Shown here piece after piece: positions 9,155-18,529 of a stretch of DNA of 64,000 bases; position 1 is the first letter of the stretch; each line of letters begins with the position of its first letter. The notes under the pieces were generated by a model that saw nothing but the letters and a program-made list of their open reading frames with translations, made no database searches and was not told the DNA's origin. Position numbers and translations under genes: made by a program. Source of the DNA: Deltaproteobacteria bacterium (GTDB taxonomy: Bacteria; Desulfobacterota; Desulfomonilia; UBA1062); NCBI GenBank assembly GCA_018436855.1, contig JAHDKO010000048.1, forward strand, positions 1-64,000, written 5' to 3'.

Positions 9155-10465
9155 GTGGCATACGGCTTCGATAATATCGGCAAGGTTCCCGAGCTTCAGA
9201 AACGCCTCCTGTTCACGCTGTTCATGCTCTTCGTCTACCGGGTCGGCATTCACATTCCCACCCCGGGGATCGATTCCACCATCATGGCGGAGTGGTTCGA
9301 GCAGCAGCGGGGGACGCTGCTGGGCATGTTCGACATGTTCGCAGGCGGGGGCTTGAGTACCATGTCGATCTTTGCCCTGGGCATCATGCCCTACATCAGC
9401 GCCTCCATTATCGTGCAGCTGCTGGGCATGGTGCATCCCACCTTCGAGCAGCTCCAGAAGGAGGGCGCAGCCGGAAGGCACAAGCTCACCCAGTACACGC
9501 GCTACGGCACCGTGGTGCTGTGCCTTATCCAGAGCTACTTCATGGCCTTTGGCTTGGAGCAGATGAGCGGTCCCGCGGGCGAGCCCGTGGTGCTGTTCTC
9601 TGGCTGGGGGTTCAGGCTCACCGCCATGATCACCATGACCACCGGCACCTGCTTCCTCATGTGGCTGGGCGAGCAGATCACCGAGCGCGGGATAGGCAAC
9701 GGCATATCGCTCATCATCTTCGCCGGCATCGTGGCCCAGCTGCCCGTGGCCATCTACAACAGCGTGAGGCTCACCAGCACGGGCGAGCTGCCCATCTTCG
9801 TGCTGATCTTCCTGGTGGTGTTCATGCTCGCGGTGGTGGCAGGGATCGTATTTATGGAGACGGCCCAGCGAAGGATACCGATTCAGTATCCCAAGCAGAT
9901 CCGGGGCAGACGCGTCTACGGCGGGCAGAGCACGCATTTGCCCTTGAAGATCAATGTCTCGGGCGTGATCCCGCCCATATTCGCCTCGTCCATCATCGTC
10001 TTCCCGGCGACCATCGCACAGTTCTTCCCGAACGTCGCGTTCATGAAGGCCCTGGCGGATACGATGAACCCGGGCGGGTTGCTGTATAACGTCATCTTCG
10101 TGGTGGCCATCGTCTTCTTCACCTACTTCTACACCGCGGTCGTGTTCAACCCGGTGGATGTGTCGGAAAACCTGAAAAAGCATGGCGGGTACGTGCCCGG
10201 CATCCGGCCAGGCAAGGCTACCGCCGAATATCTCGACAAGGTGCTTTCCCGGCTCACCCTGGTGGGTGCGGTTTACCTGTCCGTGGTATGCGTGCTCCCC
10301 ATGATATTGATCTCACGGGCGAACGTTCCGTTCTACTTCGGCGGCACCTCGCTGCTGATCGTAATCGGCGTTTCGCTGGACACCATGTCCCAGATAGAGT
10401 CTCATCTGATCTCCCGGCAGTATGACGGTCTGCTGAAGAGCGGCCGCATCAAGTCCAGGAGATAG
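9155..10465 (+). CDS. secY: Preprotein translocase subunit SecY
   Basis: A 436-residue SecY, the channel of the Sec translocon in the inner membrane, with about ten hydrophobic segments. It begins MAYGFDNIGKVPELQKRLLF from GTG 9155 with AAGGAG upstream. The cytoplasmic loop motif GIRPGKATAEYLD (about residues 349-361), which interacts with SecA and the ribosome, is present, as is GIMPYISASIIVQLL in TM2. It ends the spc group. Confidence 0.98.
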   Translation: MAYGFDNIGKVPELQKRLLFTLFMLFVYRVGIHIPTPGIDSTIMAEWFEQQRGTLLGMFDMFAGGGLSTMSIFALGIMPYISASIIVQLLGMVHPTFEQLQKEGAAGRHKLTQYTRYGTVVLCLIQSYFMAFGLEQMSGPAGEPVVLFSGWGFRLTAMITMTTGTCFLMWLGEQITERGIGNGISLIIFAGIVAQLPVAIYNSVRLTSTGELPIFVLIFLVVFMLAVVAGIVFMETAQRRIPIQYPKQIRGRRVYGGQSTHLPLKINVSGVIPPIFASSIIVFPATIAQFFPNVAFMKALADTMNPGGLLYNVIFVVAIVFFTYFYTAVVFNPVDVSENLKKHGGYVPGIRPGKATAEYLDKVLSRLTLVGAVYLSVVCVLPMILISRANVPFYFGGTSLLIVIGVSLDTMSQIESHLISRQYDGLLKSGRIKSRR

Positions 10466-10494
10466 CTGATAAAATTCATTCGAGGGAGAGCGTT

Positions 10495-11139
10495 ATGAAC
10501 ATTATCTTAATCGGGCCTCCGGGCGCAGGGAAAGGAACTCAGGCAAAGAGGATGATCGATCGTTTGGGCGTTCCCCAGATTTCCACGGGCGACATGTTCA
10601 GGGCCGCCGTGAAGGAAGGCTCTCCCATGGGGAAGAAGGCCAAGGAATATATGGACAAGGGCGCGCTCGTGCCCGACGACGTGGTCATCGGCGTCGTGAA
10701 GGAGCGCTTCGAGAAGCCGGACACGAGGAAGGGCTTTATCCTGGACGGGTTCCCCCGGACCCTGGAGCAGGCGAAGGCACTGGACAAGCTGCTGGGCGAT
10801 CTGGGAAGCAGGATCGACCACGTGGTGGTCATCGAGGTGCCGGACGACAGCCTGGTGGGCAGGCTCACGGGAAGGCGTACCTGCAGAGGCTGCGGGTACA
10901 TGCACCATGTGGAGTTCGATCCCCCCAAGACGGAGGGCGCATGCGACAAGTGCGGCGGCGAGCTCTATCTGCGTGACGACGACAAGGAGGCGACCATCAG
11001 GGACCGTCTTTCCACCTATCACGCACAGACGTCGCCTCTCATCGACTACTACAGCAAAAGCGGTATCGTCAGAAAGATAGACGGCACAAGGAGTATGGAA
11101 GAAGTGAACAAAGCGATTTTTCAGTCAATAGGGGCTTAA
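10495..11139 (+). CDS. adk: Adenylate kinase (zinc-lid type)
   Basis: A 214-residue long-form adenylate kinase (ATP + AMP = 2 ADP). The P-loop [10 protein letters not shown] is at residues 7-16, and DGFPRT marks the AMP-binding region. The lid contains four cysteines in two CxxC pairs (CRGC and CDKC), the zinc-binding version also seen in Gram-positive and some proteobacterial enzymes. It lies 29 bases after secY and 7 before infA. The methionine aminopeptidase gene often found here is absent. Confidence 0.97.
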   Translation: MNIILIGPPGAGKGTQAKRMIDRLGVPQISTGDMFRAAVKEGSPMGKKAKEYMDKGALVPDDVVIGVVKERFEKPDTRKGFILDGFPRTLEQAKALDKLLGDLGSRIDHVVVIEVPDDSLVGRLTGRRTCRGCGYMHHVEFDPPKTEGACDKCGGELYLRDDDKEATIRDRLSTYHAQTSPLIDYYSKSGIVRKIDGTRSMEEVNKAIFQSIGA

Positions 11140-11146
11140 GGCAGGT

Positions 11147-11362
11147 ATGGCGAAAGACGTAATCGAGACCGAAGGGGTGGTAATCGAACCCCTTCCCAAT
11201 GCCATGTTCAAGGTTCAGCTCGAGAACGGCCACCAGATTCTTGCTCACATATCCGGTAAAATGCGCATGCACTACATACGGATTCTGCCGGGCGACAAGG
11301 TGCAGGTAGAGATTTCGCCCTATGACCTGACAAAGGGCAGGATAGTATACAGATCGAAATAA
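11147..11362 (+). CDS. infA: Translation initiation factor IF-1
   Basis: A 71-residue OB-fold protein ([40 protein letters not shown]). IF-1 occupies the 30S A site during initiation. It begins seven bases after adk and precedes rpmJ by 13 bases. Family length is 70-75 residues. Confidence 0.97.
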   Translation: MAKDVIETEGVVIEPLPNAMFKVQLENGHQILAHISGKMRMHYIRILPGDKVQVEISPYDLTKGRIVYRSK

Positions 11363-11375
11363 ATGGGGACGTGAG

Positions 11376-11489
11376 ATGAAAGTGAATGCATCGGTTAAAA
11401 AGCGTTGTCGCGACTGCAAGATCATCAAGAGGCACGGCGTTATTCGTGTTATCTGCAAGAACCCGCGGCACAATCAGAGACAAGGATAA
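11376..11489 (+). CDS. rpmJ: 50S ribosomal protein L36 (zinc type)
   Basis: A 37-codon gene: [20 protein letters not shown], then [17 protein letters not shown], with TAA at 11487-11489. Three cysteines and a histidine (CxxC...C...H) form the zinc site of the C-plus L36 type. ATG 11376 follows GGGGACGTGAG. It is in the standard position before rpsM. Confidence 0.96.
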   Translation: MKVNASVKKRCRDCKIIKRHGVIRVICKNPRHNQRQG

Positions 11490-11503
11490 GGAGGCGAAGA
11501 AAA

Positions 11504-11872
11504 GTGGCAAGGATTGCAGGGGTTGACTTACCTCGGAACAAGCGCATCGATGTTGCTTTGACCTATATTTACGGCATTGGGGACACTCGATCGAAAGAAA
11601 TAGTGGCTAGCCTGGATATCGACCCTTCCAAAAAGAGCGATGATCTCACCGAGCAGGAAATCGCCGGGATCAGGGATTACATCGACAAGAACCTCAGCGT
11701 GGAAGGAGACTTAAGGCGCGAGGTGACCATGAACATCAGAAGGCTCATGGACATCGCGAGTTATCGGGGATTGAGGCATCGGAAAGGTCTGCCGGTACGC
11801 GGCCAGCACACGCACAACAACGCGCGGACGAGGAAAGGTCCGCGGCGGCTGGTTGTAGGTCGGAAGAAATAA
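11504..11872 (+). CDS. rpsM: 30S ribosomal protein S13
   Basis: A 122-residue S13 starting at GTG 11504 ([20 protein letters not shown]) with AAGGAGG at 11488-11494 upstream. An apparent longer frame from 11405 is an out-of-frame reading of rpmJ. The helix-two-turn-helix region and the basic tail [16 protein letters not shown] that reaches the P-site tRNA are present. Confidence 0.97.
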   Translation: MARIAGVDLPRNKRIDVALTYIYGIGDTRSKEIVASLDIDPSKKSDDLTEQEIAGIRDYIDKNLSVEGDLRREVTMNIRRLMDIASYRGLRHRKGLPVRGQHTHNNARTRKGPRRLVVGRKK

Positions 11873-11896
11873 GCGTTTTTCAAGGAGATCATGTTA

Positions 11897-12283
11897 ATGG
11901 CCAGGCAGAGAACAGGAAAGAAAAAGGTCAAGAAAGACATCCCCGAAGGGGTTGTCCATATTCAGGCTACCTTCAACAATACCATCATCACCATATCGGA
12001 CCCGCAGGGCAACACCCTGGCATGGTCCACGGCAGGCGCTCAGGGGTTCAAGGGCTCCCGGAAGTCGACGCCTTTCGCCGCGCAGATGGCGGCCCAGGAG
12101 GTGTGCAAGAAGGCCCAGGAGTATGGCGTGAAGAGCGCATTCGCCTATATCAAGGGTCCGGGCAGCGGGCGTGAGTCCGCGCTGAGGGCCATCAATGCAA
12201 GTGGCATCCGGATCACCGGCATCAAGGACGTGACCCCTGTTCCTCACAACGGATGCAGGCCACCGAAGAAGAGAAGGGTTTAA
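11897..12283 (+). CDS. rpsK: 30S ribosomal protein S11
   Basis: A 128-residue S11 of the 30S platform ([38 protein letters not shown]). The start is taken as ATG 11897 because AAGGAG at 11882-11887 lies nine bases upstream of it but only three upstream of the in-frame ATG at 11891. The product then begins [14 protein letters not shown]. Confidence 0.96.
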   Translation: MARQRTGKKKVKKDIPEGVVHIQATFNNTIITISDPQGNTLAWSTAGAQGFKGSRKSTPFAAQMAAQEVCKKAQEYGVKSAFAYIKGPGSGRESALRAINASGIRITGIKDVTPVPHNGCRPPKKRRV

Positions 12284-12300
12284 CAAAAGGAGGATCAGTC

Positions 12301-12927
12301 TTGGCGAGATATACAGGCCCTGTTTGTAAGGTTTGTCGGAGAGAGGGCGTAAAGCTCTTTCTCAAAGGACAGCGATGCTACACCGATAAGTGCGCCATCG
12401 TGACGCGGGAGAATCCTCCGGGGCAGCATGGCCAGGGAAGAATCCGCACCAGTGAATATCGCATCCATCTGCGCGAGAAGCAGAAGGTCCGCAACACCTA
12501 CGGCCTTTCCGAGTCGCAGTTCAAGCGCTACTACAAAATGGCGAGAAGCCAGCGCGGAGCCACGGGCGAAAACCTGCTGGTGCTCCTGGAGAGGCGGCTC
12601 GACAACATCGTGTACCGCAGCGGATTCACCACCTCGCGTGCAGAGGCCCGGCAGCTCATCGATCATGGTCATTTCAGAGTGAACGGCCGCAAGACGGATA
12701 TCCCCTCATACCTTGTCAAAGAGGGTGACGTCATCGAGGTGAAAGAAAAGAGCAAAACCCTTCATGCCATCGTGGAGGCCCTGGAGGTCAGGGAACAGCG
12801 CGGCTCGGCCGAGTGGATCGAGATCGATGCCGATGCACGGAAGGCAACCGTCAAGGCCCTGCCCGAGAGGACAGATCTGCCCATGGCCGTCGAGGAAAGG
12901 CTGATCGTTGAGTTCTATTCGAAATAA
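12301..12927 (+). CDS. rpsD: 30S ribosomal protein S4, zinc-containing
   Basis: A 208-residue S4 starting at TTG 12301 with AAAAGGAGGATC just upstream. Cysteines at about 9, 12, 26 and 31 form the N-terminal zinc site of C-plus S4 proteins. The S4 RNA-binding domain lies at about residues 98-160 (RLDNIVYRSGFTTSRAEARQ). S4 is a primary assembly protein and in many bacteria represses the alpha operon. The longer frame from 12253 is overlap with rpsK. Confidence 0.97.
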   Translation: MARYTGPVCKVCRREGVKLFLKGQRCYTDKCAIVTRENPPGQHGQGRIRTSEYRIHLREKQKVRNTYGLSESQFKRYYKMARSQRGATGENLLVLLERRLDNIVYRSGFTTSRAEARQLIDHGHFRVNGRKTDIPSYLVKEGDVIEVKEKSKTLHAIVEALEVREQRGSAEWIEIDADARKATVKALPERTDLPMAVEERLIVEFYSK

Positions 12928-12953
12928 CAAACTTCTAAAGGCAAGGAAATAGG

Positions 12954-13991
12954 ATGATTGAGAAGAACTGGAAAGAGATCATAAAACCCGGCAAGTTGGA
13001 GATAGTAGAAGGTACGTATACCAACACATACGCACGTTTCAACGCACTGCCTCTGGAGCGGGGTTTCGGTGTTACTATAGGCAACTCGCTGAGGAGAATT
13101 CTTTTATCATCCATCTATGGATCTGCCATCATCGGCGTACGGTTTGAAGACTCCCTGGGCGTGCTCCACGAGTTCTCGAGCATCCCGGGCATCTATGAGG
13201 ATGTGACCGATATCATCCTGAACCTCAAGAAGGTGATCCTCAAGATGCACACGGACAAGCCCCAGGTGGTGACCCTCGAGAAGACCGGTCCCACCGAGGT
13301 GACGGCCGGTGATATCGCCACGGGCGGAAATATCGACGTGATCAATCCCGAGCAGCACATCGCCACCATCGAGAACGACATGACGCTCAAGATGGAGATG
13401 CGGGTGGACTGGGGCAGGGGATACGTGCCCGCAGAGCTCAACAAGGAAAAGATCGATATCCATGGATGGATAGCCATCGACGCGATCTTCTCTCCGGTGA
13501 GGAGGGTGTCGTTCAACGTCACCCCCACCATCGTGGGCAGAAGGACCGACTACGACCGGCTCTCGCTGGAGGTATGGACAAACGGCGTGGTGACTCCCGA
13601 CGATGCCTTGGCCTATGCGGCCAAGATCAACAAGGAGTACATGGACAGCTTCATCAACTTCCAGGAAGAGGAGCTCGAGCGCCAGGCCAGCGTGGACGAA
13701 AAGGAAAAGGAGCTGAACAACAACCTGTTCCGAACCGTCGAGGAGCTCGAGCTCTCGGTCAGGTCGGCCAACTGTCTGAAGAACGCCAACATGACCTATA
13801 TCTACGAGCTCGTCCAGAAGAGCGAGGCCGAGCTGCTCAAGACCAAGAACTTCGGCAGGAAGTCGCTGGAGGAGATCAAGGAAAAGCTCGCCAAGATGGG
13901 TCTCCATATTGGAATGAAGATACCGAATCTGCCTTCTCCCGAGGAGATCGAAGAGAGAAGAAAGAGGATGGAAGAAGAGGAAAGCAAGTAG
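12954..13991 (+). CDS. rpoA: RNA polymerase alpha subunit
   Basis: A 345-residue alpha subunit. The N-terminal dimerisation domain includes [20 protein letters not shown]. After an acidic linker (about residues 235-255) the C-terminal domain ([39 protein letters not shown]) binds UP elements and activators. It is located in the alpha operon between rpsD and rplQ as usual. Confidence 0.98.
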   Translation: MIEKNWKEIIKPGKLEIVEGTYTNTYARFNALPLERGFGVTIGNSLRRILLSSIYGSAIIGVRFEDSLGVLHEFSSIPGIYEDVTDIILNLKKVILKMHTDKPQVVTLEKTGPTEVTAGDIATGGNIDVINPEQHIATIENDMTLKMEMRVDWGRGYVPAELNKEKIDIHGWIAIDAIFSPVRRVSFNVTPTIVGRRTDYDRLSLEVWTNGVVTPDDALAYAAKINKEYMDSFINFQEEELERQASVDEKEKELNNNLFRTVEELELSVRSANCLKNANMTYIYELVQKSEAELLKTKNFGRKSLEEIKEKLAKMGLHIGMKIPNLPSPEEIEERRKRMEEEESK

Positions 13992-14007
13992 AAGCCGAGG
14001 TGAAGAG

Positions 14008-14421
14008 ATGTATCATCAGATTGCGGGAAGAAAACTTGGACGGACGACTGATCACCGGGAGGCCATGCTCAGAAACCTGGTCACCTCGCTGATCATCCAT
14101 GAGAGAATAGAGACCACTGAGGCCAAGGCAAAGGAGCTGAGAAAGATCGCCGACCGGATGATCACCCTCGGGAAGAAAGGCGACCTCGCCTCGCTGAGGC
14201 GGGCCATGAGAAGCGTCCGTACCAAGGAGGCTCTCGGGAAGCTCTTCAACGAGATCGCGCCCCGCTTCACTCAGCGCAACGGCGGTTACACCCGGGTCAT
14301 CAAGTACCGCAATCGCAAGGGTGACGGTGCGACCACGGCCATCATAGAGTGGGTCGAGGCAGGGGCTCCGGCCAAGGCGCCGTCAGCAGCCGCCGAACCG
14401 GCCGAAGAAAAACAGTCTTAA
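14008..14421 (+). CDS. rplQ: 50S ribosomal protein L17
   Basis: A 137-residue L17 ([40 protein letters not shown]) near the exit tunnel. The C-terminal 20 residues are an alanine/proline/glutamate-rich tail, common and variable in this family. It closes the ribosomal cluster; no clear intrinsic terminator follows, and the ecfA-like gene starts 16 bases later. Confidence 0.97.
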   Translation: MYHQIAGRKLGRTTDHREAMLRNLVTSLIIHERIETTEAKAKELRKIADRMITLGKKGDLASLRRAMRSVRTKEALGKLFNEIAPRFTQRNGGYTRVIKYRNRKGDGATTAIIEWVEAGAPAKAPSAAAEPAEEKQS

Positions 14422-14437
14422 CAAAAAAAGGGAGAGT

Positions 14438-15238
14438 GTGCAGCCGGCTGTCAGCATACGGAACGCAAGCTTTTCCTTCCGCACGAAATCAGTACTGCGG
14501 GGTATCGACATGGAGGTGCCCCGCGGTTCTTATTTTGGGATCGTGGGGCCCAACGGGTCCGGGAAGACCACGCTTGCCTATCTCATCTCTGGCATCCTCT
14601 CCCCTGACAAAGGGGAGGTGGACGCCTTCGGCAACCGCGTGGGCCTCATCCTGGCGAACCCGGCCAATCAGGTGGTGAGCCTGGTGGTGGAAGAGGACAT
14701 CGCCTTCGGGCCCGAGAACCTGGCCCTTTCACCATCCGAGATTACCGCGCGGATCGATGCGGCGCTTCACGCCGTTCGCGGTGAGGGCCTGCGGAGCTCG
14801 CTCACCACGGCGCTCTCGGGAGGAGAACTGGCAAAGGTGGTGTTCGCCGGCCAGCTGGCATTGGACACGGACGTGCTCGTGCTCGACGAGGGCACGATCA
14901 TGCTGGATCCCATCAACCGGGAAACCCTGCTCAGGACCGTCCATGAGCTGAACCGGGACTTGGGCAAGACCATCATCCACATCTCCCACCGGCTGGACGA
15001 CTTGGAGAACGCCCGCTCCCTCGTGGTCCTGAACAAGGGAATGATCGAGATCAGGGCGCAGGGCGTTCCGGATCTGATCCGCCGGATCGCCGAGCACCCG
15101 GTCGCCGGCATCGAGCCCGGGGCGCATACCCTCTACCGGAGCTTCCTTCAGGAGCAGGGGATCGATGAACAGGATCTTGAGAAGGCAACCAGGCAGCTCG
15201 CAGCCGGAATCGGGCAGGAGAGGCTCCCGCAGTCATAG
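14438..15238 (+). CDS. ECF-type ABC transporter ATP-binding protein
   Basis: A 266-residue ABC ATPase starting at GTG 14438 with GGGAGAG upstream. It has Walker A GPNGSGKTT (37-45), a Q-loop in NPANQVVS (Q78) as in energy-coupling-factor ATPases, signature LSGGE (126-130), Walker B ending LDE (E151) and the switch histidine H184. The closest functional match is EcfA/CbiO, which powers vitamin or metal uptake together with EcfT and an S component. Neither partner nor a second ATPase is adjacent. Its place after rplQ recalls the rplQ-ecfA order of Firmicutes. Confidence 0.85.
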   Translation: MQPAVSIRNASFSFRTKSVLRGIDMEVPRGSYFGIVGPNGSGKTTLAYLISGILSPDKGEVDAFGNRVGLILANPANQVVSLVVEEDIAFGPENLALSPSEITARIDAALHAVRGEGLRSSLTTALSGGELAKVVFAGQLALDTDVLVLDEGTIMLDPINRETLLRTVHELNRDLGKTIIHISHRLDDLENARSLVVLNKGMIEIRAQGVPDLIRRIAEHPVAGIEPGAHTLYRSFLQEQGIDEQDLEKATRQLAAGIGQERLPQS

Positions 15239-15302
15239 CGACCATCCGGCGGTAGTCGCCGTATGCCGTATTACATCGATCTGTTCCCACAAGCGCTGCC
15301 GG

Positions 15303-15419
15303 TGGAATCCACCTTCTTAAAGTCCGCTTCTCAAGTACTCTTAGAGGTGGTCACATTCCTCTGCCGCTTTGAGGCTTCAGCTGCATCCAGGTCTTGCCCT
15401 TCAAAAGTCCGTACCATTG
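15303..15419 (+). repeat. Dispersed intergenic repeat, copy A
   Basis: About 115 bp, sharing with the copies at 20.3, 25.3 and 38.2 kb the ordered blocks GTCCGCT, GG(T/G)(C)AC-ATT, GGCTTCA, ATCCAGG(T/G)CTTGCCCT and TCC(G/A)T(A/G)CCATTG. The last eleven bases (CCGTACCATTG) are repeated once more at 15420-15430. It lies between the convergent ecfA-like and terC genes. No ORF explains it. The function is unknown; it could be a small non-autonomous element or a structured RNA. Confidence 0.7.
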
Positions 15420-15510
15420 CCGTACCATTGGTGTAAGACCTGCCGATGCGCGTCACGGCATGGGTTATTCCCCACTCCCGCTCCTGTTTCGGAGGTGCTG
15501 CCTTTCGGGG

Positions 15511-16374
15511 CTATTCTTTCCGGTCAGCAAGGGCACCCGGTCGTATCTCGATCAGTCCCTGCTCGCTCAAGTATGTGATGACCTCCCGGGGGACATACTC
15601 CATCCCGAGCACCTCTGCCACACTTGTCTCCCCCTCCTTCAACTGCCTGAGGATATGGTTTTCGAACCTGCTCTGGGTCCTGCGCTGGTAATAGTCGCGC
15701 CACACGAGCGCGGAACCGAGCACTACGATGATCCCCATCATGAGCCAGAAGGTTTCATGGGTGATCTCGATACGAAAGCCCTCCAGGAGCAGCTTGGTGC
15801 CGATGAAGAAGATGAGCTGGTAGGCGAGGTCTTCCAGCCTCGGCAGCTTCTCCAGCAGCCGGATGAAGAACGATGCCGCAAACCGCAGGAAGATGATCCC
15901 CATGATCCCGCCCAGCCAGACCACCACGAGCTTGTTGCTCATGGCCACCGCGGTAGTGATGCTGTCGATGGAAAAGGCGATATCGGTGAGCTCCACCACG
16001 AGCACGGTGCCCCAGAAGCTCTTTGCCACCCCGGGCCTCGTCTGGTGGGCGTTCTCGCGGAAGAAGAAGAACATGTGCTTCATGGCCAGGTACACCAGGT
16101 AGAGGCCGCCCACGATCTTGAAGATGAGGAAGTTGATGAGGTAGGCGGCGAAGATCAGGGCGATGAGCCTGAACAGGAAGGCGCCCGCGATGCCGTAGGT
16201 CAGGGCCTTTCTCTGCTGCTCTTTGGGCAGGGTCCGAACCAGGATCGCCAGCACGAGCGAGTTGTCGACCGAGAGGATCCCCTCCAGGATCGCCAGGGTC
16301 CCGATGGCGATCAGGTCCGTGCCGGCGAGGCTCTGGGCCTCGGCTACCATTGTCTGAACGATCTGCAGATCCAT
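15511..16374 (-). CDS. TerC/Alx-family integral membrane protein
   Basis: A 287-residue protein with about seven membrane segments. The TerC family hallmarks are the acidic motifs within membrane helices, here EGILSVDNSLVLAIL (about 31-45) and VVELTDIAFSIDSITTAVA (about 125-143). Family members (Alx, MeeY/MeeF, TerC) are linked to manganese export or metalation of secreted enzymes; the substrate here is unknown. The C-terminal 60 residues are soluble, with a predicted short helical tail. The Mn-sensing yybP-ykoY leader often found upstream was looked for and not recognised. Confidence 0.88.
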   Translation of the reverse strand: MDLQIVQTMVAEAQSLAGTDLIAIGTLAILEGILSVDNSLVLAILVRTLPKEQQRKALTYGIAGAFLFRLIALIFAAYLINFLIFKIVGGLYLVYLAMKHMFFFFRENAHQTRPGVAKSFWGTVLVVELTDIAFSIDSITTAVAMSNKLVVVWLGGIMGIIFLRFAASFFIRLLEKLPRLEDLAYQLIFFIGTKLLLEGFRIEITHETFWLMMGIIVVLGSALVWRDYYQRRTQSRFENHILRQLKEGETSVAEVLGMEYVPREVITYLSEQGLIEIRPGALADRKE

Positions 16375-16505
16375 TATGCCCCCCCACTGACCTTAGCGTA
16401 TGTGAAAAGTCCCCGGGTATGATTCCCGGTGCTTTAGTACCCTGCATATCAATCCATATCACAGGCAGGTTCCAGGGGTAAACCGCTGGCATCTCAACTC
16501 GATTT

Positions 16506-16601
16506 AGGGGTCAGATCTCGACATATGACATTTAGGATCAGGTAAACATATCTAGCATATCTAGGGGTCAGGTAAATGTCATATGTCGAGACCTGACCCC
16601 T
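16506..16601. repeat. REPIN-like long imperfect palindrome
   Basis: A 29-base arm at 16506-16534 is matched by its reverse complement at 16573-16601 with one mismatch. The 38-base centre (16535-16572) contains two further partial copies of the head sequence GG(G)TCAGGTAAA. Each arm reads inward from AGGGGTCAG to CGACATATGACATTTA. Paired REP-type palindromes with such heads are known beside Y1 (RAYT) transposases, but none is encoded here. It lies between the end of the ABC-F gene and the start of terC on the minus strand, and as RNA could fold into a long hairpin. Confidence 0.8.
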
Positions 16602-16613
16602 GGGCTGGAACGG

Positions 16614-18131
16614 TCATCCGGCCAGAGAGATATCAAGAACGCAGTCGCGGCCCGGTTGCCGGGATATCTCCCAGCGGGTCTGTGTCAGGGCTTGCAGGAA
16701 CCTCCGGTCGTGGCTGATCAGCAGCAGGGCGGAGCGGCAGTCGGCCAGGGCGCTCTCCAGGCACTCGATGGAGACCAGGTCGAGATGGTTGGTCGGCTCA
16801 TCCATGATCACCAGCCAGGGCTCTTTGAGCAGGCCCAGGGCGAGCATGATCTTTCTGGTCTCTCCCGGGCTGGGAAGCCGGCTTTCCAGAAGGGGCTCCG
16901 GTCTGGAGCCCAGACGGCTCACGATATTCATCACCCATCCCAGCTTCTCGCCGGGCAGGCGGTGCAACTCGTTCATTAGCCGCACGGATTCGTCGATCCG
17001 CAGCTCCTGGGGCAGATAGGTCACCCGGTCGTCAGGCAGGGAAAGGGAGGGCAGGATCGAGGTGATCAGCGTGGTCTTTCCGCACCCGTTGGGGCCTGTC
17101 AGGGCGATCCTGTCCCGGGACGATATGTTCAGGTCCGGGTAAATCAGCCGGCGGTGCTCGCCCAGCGGCAGCTCCCCTGCCGGGAGGCTCAGCACATAAG
17201 CCTTTGGACAGACGCTGCCCGTGACCACGATTCCCGTGGGATACTCCTTCTTGACGGGGATGGCGCCGAGCTCCTTCCGGGCTTTGTCAAGCCTGCCGTC
17301 CAGTTGTTTCTGCAATTTCCCCTGGACCGCGTCTCTTCCGGACAACCTGGCGCCGTCAATCTTGGCCCGGGCATCGTGGTCTTTGGGCGAGAGGCCCCGT
17401 TTGGGGTTCATTCCGGCGGATTTCGATGCCTTGTGCTTGCGTCTGGCGTGCTCGCGCTCGAGCTTGTCCAGCCTGGCGCGGGTGGCATCGAGCCGGCTCA
17501 CTGTCGATTCCTTTTCCAGTCGTGCCTGTTCCGCCCCGGTCGAGTAACTGCCGGGCCGCAGGGTTGCGGTGGGGGTCTCGATGAACACACACTCCCTGCA
17601 GAGATCGTCCAGGAGCTCGCGGTCGTGGCTCACGAGCAGCCCGATCCCCCTGTACCTCTTCAGGGCGCGGTACAGCAGGTTTCTCGTGGCTGCATCCAGA
17701 TGGTTGGTGGGTTCGTCCAGGGCCAGCAGATCGGGATTGTGGTACAGGGCGGAAGCGATCTGAAATCTTTTTCGCTCGCCGAAGCTCAAGCTCTCCCAGC
17801 GGAGCAGGTCGTCGTCATTCAGATCGAGATCGGCCTTCAATATGAGCGAGTCACGATCCTGGGCCGCCATGAGCTGTTCGATCCCTTCTGGCGGGTCGTC
17901 CGTGCGCTGCGGGCAGTAGCAGACCAGATCCGGAATGCTTATGAAACCATGGCTGGGCTGGAGCCTTCCGCACGCCAGGAAGAGAAGGGTGGTCTTGCCG
18001 GCGCCGTTGGGACCGACAATCCCGGTCCAGCCGCGGGAAAAATGGAGGGTCACGCCGCTCAGCAGATCGCCTGTCATGGAGTCGTAGGTAAAATCGACAT
18101 TGTCGAAACGCAAGAAAGTCTGATGGGCCAT
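16614..18131 (-). CDS. ABC-F family ATPase
   Basis: A 505-residue soluble protein with two ABC domains and no membrane segments. Walker A motifs are GPNGAGKTT (40-48) and GPNGCGKTT (346-354); Walker B motifs end LDEPTNHLD and MDEPTNHLD. The signatures are LSFGE (115-119) and SPGE (421-424). A charged linker (about 200-300) separates them. ABC-F proteins act on the ribosome (translation factors or antibiotic protection). The start at 18131 gives MAHQTFLRFDNVDFTYDSMT with GGTG upstream; a frame running to 18329 adds 66 residues unlike the family. The specific subfamily is uncertain. Confidence 0.86.
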   Translation of the reverse strand: MAHQTFLRFDNVDFTYDSMTGDLLSGVTLHFSRGWTGIVGPNGAGKTTLLFLACGRLQPSHGFISIPDLVCYCPQRTDDPPEGIEQLMAAQDRDSLILKADLDLNDDDLLRWESLSFGERKRFQIASALYHNPDLLALDEPTNHLDAATRNLLYRALKRYRGIGLLVSHDRELLDDLCRECVFIETPTATLRPGSYSTGAEQARLEKESTVSRLDATRARLDKLEREHARRKHKASKSAGMNPKRGLSPKDHDARAKIDGARLSGRDAVQGKLQKQLDGRLDKARKELGAIPVKKEYPTGIVVTGSVCPKAYVLSLPAGELPLGEHRRLIYPDLNISSRDRIALTGPNGCGKTTLITSILPSLSLPDDRVTYLPQELRIDESVRLMNELHRLPGEKLGWVMNIVSRLGSRPEPLLESRLPSPGETRKIMLALGLLKEPWLVIMDEPTNHLDLVSIECLESALADCRSALLLISHDRRFLQALTQTRWEISRQPGRDCVLDISLAG

Positions 18132-18529
18132 TCGTAAGCACCTTTCATACAGAACCGGGCCGGCTCGGAAAAGGGATGAGAGTGCAGCGGCCCATGAACA
18201 GGTGCGATGAATGTTCGAGTGGTTCTTGACAGCCGCTGGGCTCGATCCCCCGGGCCGGACGAGGTTGGTTTCTTTTTTTGAAAAAGCCTCGGCTTTTCCC
18301 AAAAAAGGATGTTCCTGGCTTGGGGACAAGTTCCGTTCGCTAGCGGCTGTTTATCATTCCTGTGCTCTCCAGATATGAAGGACTCTAGGCAGTGTATACT
18401 TCATTCAGTCAGCGGCTGTCAACATCTGCTCGGCGAGACCAAAAGCCGTATCTCGAAAACAGAAGGCCCTGGCTGGCATCAAACGCAGATCCACCGCTTT
18501 TTTGAACAGGCAGATCCTCTAGGGCAAAA
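18132..18529. other. Non-coding spacer
   Basis: About 400 bases between the divergent ABC-F and HTH-ATPase genes. It holds a short symmetric element AAAAGCC-TC-GGCTTTT (about 18282-18300) flanked by A/T runs, which could be a weak hairpin but lacks a proper T tract on either side. No convincing ORF is present. The right edge carries the GGTTGAC array described separately. Confidence 0.5.

Noticed and set aside
9053-10183. Minus-strand open frame of 376 codons opposite secY
   Set aside because: Histidine- and arginine-rich composition typical of antisense reading of a membrane protein gene; secY on the other strand is certain.
15394-16422. Plus-strand open frame of 342 codons opposite terC
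   Set aside because: Same reasoning: acidic, histidine-rich antisense reading. TerC motifs on the minus strand are clear.
16375-16505. Possible yybP-ykoY manganese riboswitch before terC
   Set aside because: I looked for the conserved paired stems and metal-binding loops on the minus strand. There is a small CCGGG/CCCGG hairpin only; the consensus motifs are not found.
18282-18300. AAAAGCC-TC-GGCTTTT hairpin as a terminator
   Set aside because: The two-base loop is too small and neither strand has a T run directly after the stem.
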